Source: Dokdonella_A sp035760865
Lineage (GTDB): Bacteria > Pseudomonadota > Gammaproteobacteria > Xanthomonadales > Rhodanobacteraceae
Length of the DNA stretch: 9,922 nucleotides
Assembly (NCBI GenBank): GCA_035760865.1
Contig: DASTSE010000143.1
Location: 1 to 9,922 of the forward strand
Direction of reading: 5' to 3'
Each line of letters starts with the position of its first letter. The first letter of the stretch is position 1. Made by a program: the position numbers and the translations under genes. The notes beneath the pieces are model-generated. The model did not search any database. It was not told the origin of the DNA and worked only from the letters and a program-made list of their open reading frames with translations. Positions 1-5,673 of the stretch are shown here, piece after piece.

Positions 1-1
1 C

Positions 2-286
2 TGGTGGCGCGCGCTCGACCTGCGCAACCCGGTCACCGAGCTTCGCCGCAGCGCCGAGGCGAACCGCGACGAAGTGCTCGCGAAGGCGCAGGCGATGCTC
101 GCGCGCGGCAGGCCTGCCGATGAAGCGCTCGCGTTCCTCGCCAACACGCTGACCAACAAGCTGCTGCACGCGCCGAGCGCGAACCTTCGTGCGGCCGCGT
201 TGCGCGGCGACGACGAGCTGCTGCGCGCGGCCGAGCGACTGTTCGACACGACCGCGAACGGGGAGACGGGAAGCGGGAATCGTTAG
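2..286 (+). CDS. hemA: Glutamyl-tRNA reductase, C-terminal fragment (5' end outside window)
   Basis: Glutamyl-tRNA reductase makes glutamate-1-semialdehyde from glutamyl-tRNA(Glu), the first committed step of C5 tetrapyrrole (heme) synthesis in the cytoplasm. The 94 visible codons, read in frame from base 2, match the helical C-terminal dimerisation domain. They begin WWRALDLRNPVTELRRSAE, and the family signature LANTLTNKLLHAPSANLR follows about 50 residues later. The stop is TAG at 284-286. The catalytic and NADPH-binding domains lie upstream of the window. The neighbour prfA starts 73 nt downstream on the same strand, as in the common gammaproteobacterial hemA-prfA pair, which strongly supports the call. 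The last dozen residues after the helical region (NGETGSGNR) are low-complexity and not conserved. Confidence 0.93.
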   Translation, partial: WWRALDLRNPVTELRRSAEANRDEVLAKAQAMLARGRPADEALAFLANTLTNKLLHAPSANLRAAALRGDDELLRAAERLFDTTANGETGSGNR

Positions 287-359
287 GAGCATTCGCGCAC
301 TTCCGTTACCTTCCGCGACGCGTCCCGGACTCCTACCCCGCCTTTCGACTCGCCCACCC

Positions 360-1442
360 ATGCAAGCCAGCATCCGCCGCAAGCTCGAACAACTCGCCGA
401 GCGCCACGAGGAACTCGAGCACCTGCTCGCGAGCGCCGAAGTCCTCGGCGACGCGAAGCGGCTGCGCGACGTCTCGCGCGAACACGCCCAGCTGACGCCC
501 CTGAGCGAAGCGCTGCGCGCATACGACGAGGCCGGCAGCGCGCTCGAATCGGCGCGCGCGATGCTGCGCGACCCCGACCTCGAGGCCCTCGCCGGCGAGG
601 AAGTGGAACTGCTGCAGGCCGAGCGCGAGCGCCTCGAGGGCGAGCTCAACCGCCTGCTGGTGCCGAGGGATCCGCGCGACGAAGGCAACCTGTTCCTCGA
701 GATCCGCGCCGGCACCGGCGGCGACGAGGCGGCGATCTTCGCGGGCGACCTGCTGCGCATGTACCTGCGCTACGCCGAACGCCGGCGCTGGAACGTCGAG
801 GTGCTGTCGGCGAGCGACGGCGAACACGGCGGCTACAAGGAAGTCATCGCGCGCGTCGAAGGCCATGGCGCGTATTCGCGCCTGAAGTACGAATCGGGCA
901 CGCACCGGGTGCAGCGCGTACCGGAAACCGAATCGCAAGGTCGTATCCACACCTCGGCGGCGACCGTCGCAATCCTGCCCGAGCTCGGTGAAGTCGACGA
1001 GATCGAACTCAAGGATGCCGACCTCAAGGTGGACACGTTCCGCGCCTCGGGCGCGGGCGGCCAGCACGTCAACAAGACCGACTCGGCGATCCGCATCACG
1101 CACCTGCCGACGGGCATCGTCGTCGAATGCCAGGACGAGCGCAGCCAGCACAAGAACCGCGCCCGCGCGCTGTCGCTGCTCAAAGCGCGCCTGCTCGACG
1201 ACGCGCAGTCGAAGCAGGCGGCGGAACAGGCCGAGTCACGTCGCCTGCAGGTCGGCTCCGGCGACCGCAGCCAACGCATCCGCACCTACAACTACCCGCA
1301 AGGGCGCGTCACCGACCACCGCGTCAACCTGACCTTGTACCGCCTTCCGGAAATCCTCGCCGGCGACCTCGACGAACTCGTCGACGCGCTCACGCGCGAG
1401 GACCAGGCCGACCAGTTGCAGCTGCTGACCGCCGCGGGGTGA
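360..1442 (+). CDS. prfA: Peptide chain release factor 1 (RF1)
   Basis: RF1 recognises UAA and UAG stop codons in the ribosomal A site and triggers peptidyl-tRNA hydrolysis. The product is 360 aa, the same length as E. coli RF1. The stop-recognition tripeptide is PET at residues 188-190 (P-x-T class; PAT in E. coli), within RVPETESQGRIHTSA. The catalytic GGQ lies at 233-235 in SGAGGQHVNKTDSAIR, followed by QDERSQHKNRARAL. The frame is open upstream to 189, but family alignment places the start at the ATG at 360 (MQASIRRKLEQLAERHEE). No convincing Shine-Dalgarno precedes that ATG. Gln235 is normally methylated by PrmC, whose gene often follows prfA but is absent here. The next gene is convergent, 66 bp away. 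Confidence 0.98.
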   Translation: MQASIRRKLEQLAERHEELEHLLASAEVLGDAKRLRDVSREHAQLTPLSEALRAYDEAGSALESARAMLRDPDLEALAGEEVELLQAERERLEGELNRLLVPRDPRDEGNLFLEIRAGTGGDEAAIFAGDLLRMYLRYAERRRWNVEVLSASDGEHGGYKEVIARVEGHGAYSRLKYESGTHRVQRVPETESQGRIHTSAATVAILPELGEVDEIELKDADLKVDTFRASGAGGQHVNKTDSAIRITHLPTGIVVECQDERSQHKNRARALSLLKARLLDDAQSKQAAEQAESRRLQVGSGDRSQRIRTYNYPQGRVTDHRVNLTLYRLPEILAGDLDELVDALTREDQADQLQLLTAAG

Positions 1443-1508
1443 AGTGGAATCGCTCCGAATGCTGCGCGGCGCACCAACGCATCGCGGGCGAAGCGGCAAT
1501 GCTCCGAT

Positions 1509-3113
1509 CTAGCGATCCGCGCTTTCCGCGGGCCCGATCTCGTCGAATTTGTCGGTCCACGCCTCGTCACCCTTCTCACGAGGCGATGCCCAGACTTTGG
1601 AGAGAAGTCCGTCACGCACGCGGAATCGGTGTCCCACCATCTCTGTTTCGACCGTTCCGCCACGTGCGAGCAGCGCTCCTTCGCCCTGGTAGACCAGTTC
1701 CTCGCCGGCCTCGAACGCATCACTGTAGCGAACCTCACCTGCCTTGGATGGAACTCGGACACGATATACATAGCCGCTTCGCAACGCATGCGAGGTGGTC
1801 GGCGGCGTCTTCTGCACCAGGCGCGCGGCTTCGATGCGTCTTGCGATGGCATCATTGCGCGCCCGCACGGCGGCCATCTGCGCGTCGGTCCCGTCAGCCG
1901 CTCGCAGCGTGGGGTCGGCGCCAGCCTTCAGGAGCGCGTCGACCATGGCCGCGTTGCCGTTCATTGCAGCGATGATCAATGCCGTCTCGCCGCCGTAGCC
2001 CTGTACATTGGGGTTCGCGCCTGCATCCAGCAGCGCCTTGACGATCGCGAGATTCGGTTGTGCTGCCGCCTTGGTCAATGGCGTAGTGCCACCTGTTGCG
2101 CCTGCGAACCGATCAAGTGAATACCCCTGCTTCGCGAGCGCAGCTACGATCGGGTGCGCGCGCGGATAGCCATTTATCTCATGAAGAATCTCCAGTGGAT
2201 CCTCCAGGTATTCCCTGGCCTCGGAGAAGATCATCTTCGCTTTTGCTTCGTTTTGTTCGGTGATCAGCGCTTCCGCCCATTCGAGATAGAGGGTTTCGCC
2301 GAGGTTTTCGCGCCCGCGACGGTAGTCCATTTTTTCGAGCGCTCTGCGCGCCCAATGTTCCGACTGCGGCAGGTCGAGCGCCAACACTCTCAGGGCCCGC
2401 GCGTAGTCGCCCATCAACCAGGCGCTGTCGGGATCCAGTTTCAACGCCTGCTCGTACGCCGTCAGCGCCTTCGCCGGCTCGCGATGCTTGGTCGCATCCC
2501 TCGCCAGCTCCGTGAACGCCTGGGAGCGCACCTTGGCAGGCAATTGCGCGGCGTTCGCAAAAGCAGAGTACTTTGCCTGGGCAGCCGCGCGATCGCCTCT
2601 CGCGGCCGCCAGCGCCGCTTCGTTCATGCCAAGCCAGGGGCTCGATGCGCCGAATCGATGCGCGTCCGCAAATGCCTGCTCCGCGACGTCCGCCATCCCT
2701 TCTTGCATCAGCACATATCCCAAGAGTACGTAGGAGTTGCCGTGCCCAGGCTCCGCGGCCAGTCCTTTACGCAACAGCTTCTCGGCGTGCTCGAGGGTCT
2801 CGGGCCGCAGCCCGTCCTGCTTCATCGCAAGCCGGGCCATCTCGACGTAGGCATCCGCGTTGCCTTCGTCGAGCGCTAGCGCTTCGTTCAGCTTCGCCGC
2901 AGCCGTGGCGAAGGCCGATGAATCGCCTTCGTAGCCATCGAGGATCTCCTTCGCCGCTGCCGCGAGGACGCGCGACTGATTCGCCGCATCGGCGGATACG
3001 GCTGCCCCGGCGGCACCGGCCGGACCGGGGTCACCCATTGCGGACAATGTGGCGAAGCACAAGCACAGTGCGACGCTGTACAACAAGAAGTGGCGCGGGG
3101 GTGTCGAAAGCAT
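1509..3113 (-). CDS. Predicted secreted TPR and ankyrin-repeat protein, function unknown
   Basis: The product is 534 aa from the ATG at 3113. An in-frame GTG at 3131 is possible, but AAGGAG lies just before the ATG and decides the start. Residues 1-25 look like a Sec signal peptide: basic start, hydrophobic FLLYSVALCLCFATLSA, likely cleavage after Ala25. There is no proper lipobox, so a periplasmic location is inferred. Residues about 65-300 contain degenerate TPR helices, for example KALTAYEQALKLDPDSAWL at 215-233. Residues about 320-430 carry ankyrin repeats, clearest at 342-404 (TTPLTKAA, IVKALLDAGANPNVQ, ETALIIAAMNGNAAMVDALLKAGADP). Residues about 445-515 form a probable beta-rich domain I do not recognise. 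Both repeat types mediate protein-protein contacts; no catalytic motif is visible. The gene lies 26 nt after dapE and probably shares its transcript. By eye it is less GC-rich than its neighbours. Confidence 0.85.
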   Translation of the reverse strand: MLSTPPRHFLLYSVALCLCFATLSAMGDPGPAGAAGAAVSADAANQSRVLAAAAKEILDGYEGDSSAFATAAAKLNEALALDEGNADAYVEMARLAMKQDGLRPETLEHAEKLLRKGLAAEPGHGNSYVLLGYVLMQEGMADVAEQAFADAHRFGASSPWLGMNEAALAAARGDRAAAQAKYSAFANAAQLPAKVRSQAFTELARDATKHREPAKALTAYEQALKLDPDSAWLMGDYARALRVLALDLPQSEHWARRALEKMDYRRGRENLGETLYLEWAEALITEQNEAKAKMIFSEAREYLEDPLEILHEINGYPRAHPIVAALAKQGYSLDRFAGATGGTTPLTKAAAQPNLAIVKALLDAGANPNVQGYGGETALIIAAMNGNAAMVDALLKAGADPTLRAADGTDAQMAAVRARNDAIARRIEAARLVQKTPPTTSHALRSGYVYRVRVPSKAGEVRYSDAFEAGEELVYQGEGALLARGGTVETEMVGHRFRVRDGLLSKVWASPREKGDEAWTDKFDEIGPAESADR

Positions 3114-3131
3114 TCTAGTCTCCTTCCGCAC
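3114..3131 (-). promoter_or_regulatory. Shine-Dalgarno that fixes the TPR/ankyrin gene start
   Basis: On the minus strand GGAAGGAGA precedes ATG at 3113, with 6 nt between GGAG and the start codon. This is the strongest ribosome binding site on the minus strand in this window. It favours the ATG over the upstream in-frame GTG at 3131, which would place the site inside the coding region. It also leaves a cleaner signal peptide. Confidence 0.75.
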
Positions 3132-3139
3132 GCGGATCG

Positions 3140-4303
3140 CTATACGATTGTAAAATCACTCGCCATGAATCGCTCTGCGAGCGAACGATAGAGCTTCGGC
3201 AGGCGCTCGAGTTCGTCGAGCGCGACATGTTCGTCGACCTTGTGGATGCTCGCGTTGCAGACGCCGAGTTCGACCACCTCGGCGCCGAGCGGCGCAATGA
3301 AGCGGCCGTCGGACGTGCCGCCGCCGGTGCTGAGTTCGGGCTCGATGCCGCAGTTCTCGCGGATCGCGGCGATCGTCGCCGCGCGCAGCGGCCCTGCGGG
3401 CGTCGCGAACGGCTCGCCCGACAGCCACCAGTCGAGCGTGCTCGCGCCGTCGCCGAGATCGACGCCGTGTCGGGCGAGGATCGCCTCGGTGCGCTCGCGC
3501 AGCCCGCTAGCGCTGCTCGCGGTGCCGAAGCGGAAATTGAACACCGCGCGCAGCTCGCCCGGAATCACGTTGTCGGCGCCGGTGCCTGCATCGAGGTTCG
3601 ACAGCTGGAACGAGGTCGGAGGGAATGCCTCGTTGCCTTCGTCCCAGCGCTCGCCGACGAGCGCAGTCAGGGCAGGCGCGAACGCGTGGATCGGATTTCG
3701 CGCCTTCTCGGGATAGGCCACGTGCCCCTGCACGCCGCGCACGGTGAGGCGGCCGGTCAGCGAGCCGCGGCGGCCGGTGCGCACGAGGTCGCCGAGTCGC
3801 CGCTTCGACGACGGTTCGCCGACCATGCAGGCGTCGATGCGCTGGCCACGCCGCCGGAACTCGTCGGCGACGCGGCGCACGCCGTCTATCGAGGCGCCCT
3901 CCTCGTCCGACGTCACGAGCAACGCGATCGTGCCGGCGTGATCCGGCTGCGTGCGCACGAAGTCCTCGAGTGCGACGACCATCGCGGCGACGCCCGACTT
4001 CATGTCGGCGGCACCGCGCCCGTACAGGCATCCGTCGCGCACGACCGGCTCGAACGGCGGCGAAGTCCACTTCTCGCTCGGTCCGCTCGGCACGACATCG
4101 CTGTGGCCGAGGAAGACGAACACGGGTGCGCCTTCGCCGTGCGTCGCCCACAGGTTGTCGACGTCGCCGTAGCGCAGGTGCTCGATCGCGAAGCCCGCGC
4201 GCGCGAGGCGATCGCCGACCAGCGCCTGGCAACCGGCGTCGTCGGGCGTCACCGACGCGCGTCGCATCAGCTCGCAGGTGAGTTCGAACACGGCCGACGG
4301 CAC
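3140..4303 (-). CDS. dapE: Succinyl-diaminopimelate desuccinylase
   Basis: DapE hydrolyses N-succinyl-LL-2,6-diaminopimelate to LL-diaminopimelate and succinate, in the succinylase branch of lysine and peptidoglycan precursor synthesis. It is a cytoplasmic di-zinc M20-family enzyme. At 387 aa it is close to the usual 375-380. Expected metal ligands are present: His67 (FLGHSDVVP), bridging Asp100 (GRGAADMKS), Glu135 and Glu163 (VGEPSS), and His354 (NASIHKVDE). The general base is Glu134 in SDEEG. The lid/dimerisation domain follows GRRGSLTGRLTVRGVQGHVAYP, and STGGGTSDGRFIA is also conserved. The start is GTG at 4303; family alignment (ELTCELMRRASVTPDDAGCQ) supports it, and GGAGG lies 6 nt upstream. 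It begins 1 nt after the stop of the ArsC-family gene, indicating translational coupling. Confidence 0.97.
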   Translation of the reverse strand: MPSAVFELTCELMRRASVTPDDAGCQALVGDRLARAGFAIEHLRYGDVDNLWATHGEGAPVFVFLGHSDVVPSGPSEKWTSPPFEPVVRDGCLYGRGAADMKSGVAAMVVALEDFVRTQPDHAGTIALLVTSDEEGASIDGVRRVADEFRRRGQRIDACMVGEPSSKRRLGDLVRTGRRGSLTGRLTVRGVQGHVAYPEKARNPIHAFAPALTALVGERWDEGNEAFPPTSFQLSNLDAGTGADNVIPGELRAVFNFRFGTASSASGLRERTEAILARHGVDLGDGASTLDWWLSGEPFATPAGPLRAATIAAIRENCGIEPELSTGGGTSDGRFIAPLGAEVVELGVCNASIHKVDEHVALDELERLPKLYRSLAERFMASDFTIV

Positions 4304-4314
4304 GTCACGCCTCC
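4304..4314 (-). promoter_or_regulatory. dapE ribosome binding site inside the upstream gene's end
   Basis: GGAGG on the minus strand, 6 nt before the dapE GTG, falls in the last codons of the ArsC-family gene. The reductase stop TGA and the dapE GTG are separated by a single base (TGA-C-GTG). This layout implies that dapE translation is coupled to translation of the upstream reductase gene. Confidence 0.65.
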
Positions 4315-4667
4315 GCGGCGAACAGGCGCTTGAACAGCGTGTCGCTGAAGCCCTGGTGCACGCTGCCGTCCTCCCTGACGACGAGTGGGCGGCGGATCAG
4401 CGCCGGGTGCTCCTTGATCAACAGGGTCCATTCGGCCGCGCTGCCGGGCGACTTGCGCGCCTCGGGCAAGCTGCGCCAGGTCGTCGATGCGCGGTTGACG
4501 AGTTTCTCCCAGCCGCCGAGCGCCGGCGCCCACTCCTTCAGCATTGCGGGCGGAATCGGTTGCGCGCGGTAGTCGATGAACTCGTAAGGCACCTTGAAGC
4601 GATCGAGCCAGTTGCGTGCCTTCCTGCAGGTGTCGCACTTGTCGAGGCCGTAGATGCGCGTGGTCAT
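4305..4667 (-). CDS. ArsC/Spx-family thioredoxin-fold reductase (YffB-like)
   Basis: The product is 120 aa and belongs to the ArsC-related family that includes E. coli YffB. It starts TTRIYGLDKCDTCRKARNWLD, a thioredoxin-like strand followed by a Cys11-x-x-Cys14 redox motif. Other family signatures are the DYRAQPIP strand, GGWEKLVNRASTTWRSL, and the Arg-Arg-Pro turn at 92-94 (IRRPLVVREDG) with GFSD near the end. True arsenate reductases use one N-terminal Cys and an Arg triad, so arsenate activity is not established; a thiol-dependent reductase is the safer description. The frame extends upstream to an ATG at 4718, but those 17 residues are Pro/Arg-rich and unlike the family, so the ATG at 4667 is chosen, although no Shine-Dalgarno is visible. 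The close coupling to dapE is also seen for yffB-dapE in E. coli. The biological reason is not known to me. Confidence 0.88.
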   Translation of the reverse strand: MTTRIYGLDKCDTCRKARNWLDRFKVPYEFIDYRAQPIPPAMLKEWAPALGGWEKLVNRASTTWRSLPEARKSPGSAAEWTLLIKEHPALIRRPLVVREDGSVHQGFSDTLFKRLFAAEA

Positions 4668-4682
4668 GGGGCGATGGCTGAG

Positions 4683-4707
4683 TGAGGGCCGAGGTTGAGG
4701 GCCGAGG
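4683..4707 (-). repeat. 12-bp tandem direct repeat upstream of the ArsC-family gene
   Basis: TGAGGGCCGAGG on the + strand occurs at 4683-4694 and again at 4696-4707, one base apart. The pair ends 16 nt before the reductase start codon. It lies in the longest gap of the minus-strand cluster (4668-4805, 138 nt). It may be a local duplication or a paired protein-binding site; nothing in the sequence decides between these. No good promoter or terminator is visible in the gap: TATGCT near 4716-4721 (minus strand) is the best -10 candidate and lacks a convincing -35. Confidence 0.6.
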
Positions 4708-4805
4708 CGCGGGAGCATAGCGGTCCGGACGGCATTCGGGGGAAGGCTTCAGTCGCGTCGCTGTCCATGCAGGTGGCTGATTCTCCCGCGCGTTACTTCG
4801 GGCCG

Positions 4806-5624
4806 CTACGCGCGCAGCAACTCGTTGATCGCGGTCTTCGCGCGCGTCTGCGCGTCGACCTTCTTGACGATGACCGCCGCGTACAGGCTGTGGCTGCCGT
4901 CGACCGCGGGCAGTGCACCTGCGACGACGACGCTGCCCGCGGGTACGCGCCCGTAGGAGACCTCGCCGGTCGCGCGGTCGTAGATCTTAGTCGACTGGCC
5001 GAGGAACACGCCCATGCCGATCACGCTGCCGCGTTCGACGACGACGCCTTCGACGACTTCGGAGCGCGCGCCGATGAAACAGTCGTCCTCGACGATGGTC
5101 GGGTTTGCCTGCAGCGGTTCGAGCACGCCGCCGATGCCGACGCCGCCGGAGAGGTGCACGCGTGCGCCGATCTGCGCGCACGAGCCGACCGTGGCCCAGG
5201 TGTCTACCATCGTGCCGGCGCCGACATGCGCGCCGATGTTGACGTAGCTCGGCATGAGCACCGCGTCCTTGGCGACGTGCGCGCCACGGCGCACGAGCGC
5301 GCCCGGCACGACGCGCGCGCCCGCGGCGAGGAACGCATCCTCCCCCGCGTCGGCGAAGCGCAACGGCACCTTGTCGAACGCGGCCATCGGACCGCCGTCC
5401 ATGACCCGGTTCGCGTGCGTGCGGAAGTACAGCAGTACGGCCTTCTTGAGCCACTGATGCACGTGCCAGCCGCCGCTGCCGTCGGGTTCGGCGACGCGAG
5501 CGCGGCCGGCTTCCATCTCGTCGAGGACACGTTCGAGCGCCGGGCTCAACGACGCGATGTCGGCGTCGGACAACGCGGTGCGACGCTCCCAGGCGTCGTC
5601 GATCTGGGCTTGCAGCGATGACAT
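4806..5624 (-). CDS. dapD: 2,3,4,5-tetrahydropyridine-2,6-dicarboxylate N-succinyltransferase
   Basis: DapD transfers succinyl from succinyl-CoA to tetrahydrodipicolinate, giving N-succinyl-2-amino-6-oxopimelate. It commits flux to the same succinylase pathway that DapE serves later. The product is 272 aa, matching the usual ~274. An N-terminal helical domain (about 1-100) precedes a left-handed beta-helix of hexapeptide repeats (about 103-215: VVPGALVRRGAHVAKDAVLMP, NIGAHVGAGTMVDTWATVG). Asp141 (MVDTW) and Glu189 (GARSEVVEG) correspond to the known active-site acids. The C-terminal signature VPAGSVVVAGALP...SLYAAVIVKKVDAQTR...INELLRA is nearly identical to E. coli. The start ATG at 5624 is preceded by GAGAGAG, a modest Shine-Dalgarno. 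The gene starts 49 nt after glnD ends. Confidence 0.98.
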   Translation of the reverse strand: MSSLQAQIDDAWERRTALSDADIASLSPALERVLDEMEAGRARVAEPDGSGGWHVHQWLKKAVLLYFRTHANRVMDGGPMAAFDKVPLRFADAGEDAFLAAGARVVPGALVRRGAHVAKDAVLMPSYVNIGAHVGAGTMVDTWATVGSCAQIGARVHLSGGVGIGGVLEPLQANPTIVEDDCFIGARSEVVEGVVVERGSVIGMGVFLGQSTKIYDRATGEVSYGRVPAGSVVVAGALPAVDGSHSLYAAVIVKKVDAQTRAKTAINELLRA

Positions 5625-5673
5625 GGCTCTCTCTCGATCAGGCGCGATACCGGGCGGGTCGCCGCGGTCCGCT

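Noticed and set aside
189..359. 57-codon N-terminal extension of prfA
   Set aside because: The extension overlaps hemA in another frame, is Arg/Pro/Ser-rich and unlike RF1, whereas the ATG at 360 gives the exact E. coli length and aligned N-terminus.
1443..1508. Possible bidirectional terminator between prfA and the TPR/ankyrin gene
   Set aside because: No stem followed by a T-run on either strand is visible in the 66 bp.
3227..4333. 368-codon + strand frame antisense to dapE
   Set aside because: The opposite strand encodes DapE with all metal ligands in place; this frame has no recognisable features.
4668..4718. 17-residue N-terminal extension of the ArsC-family protein
   Set aside because: The Pro/Arg-rich sequence runs through the tandem 12-bp repeat and precedes the normal start of the thioredoxin-like fold; no ribosome binding site supports it.
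4723..4730. GTCCGGAC palindrome in the dapD-reductase gap
   Set aside because: An 8-bp palindrome is expected often by chance in GC-rich DNA, and no second copy or promoter gives it context.
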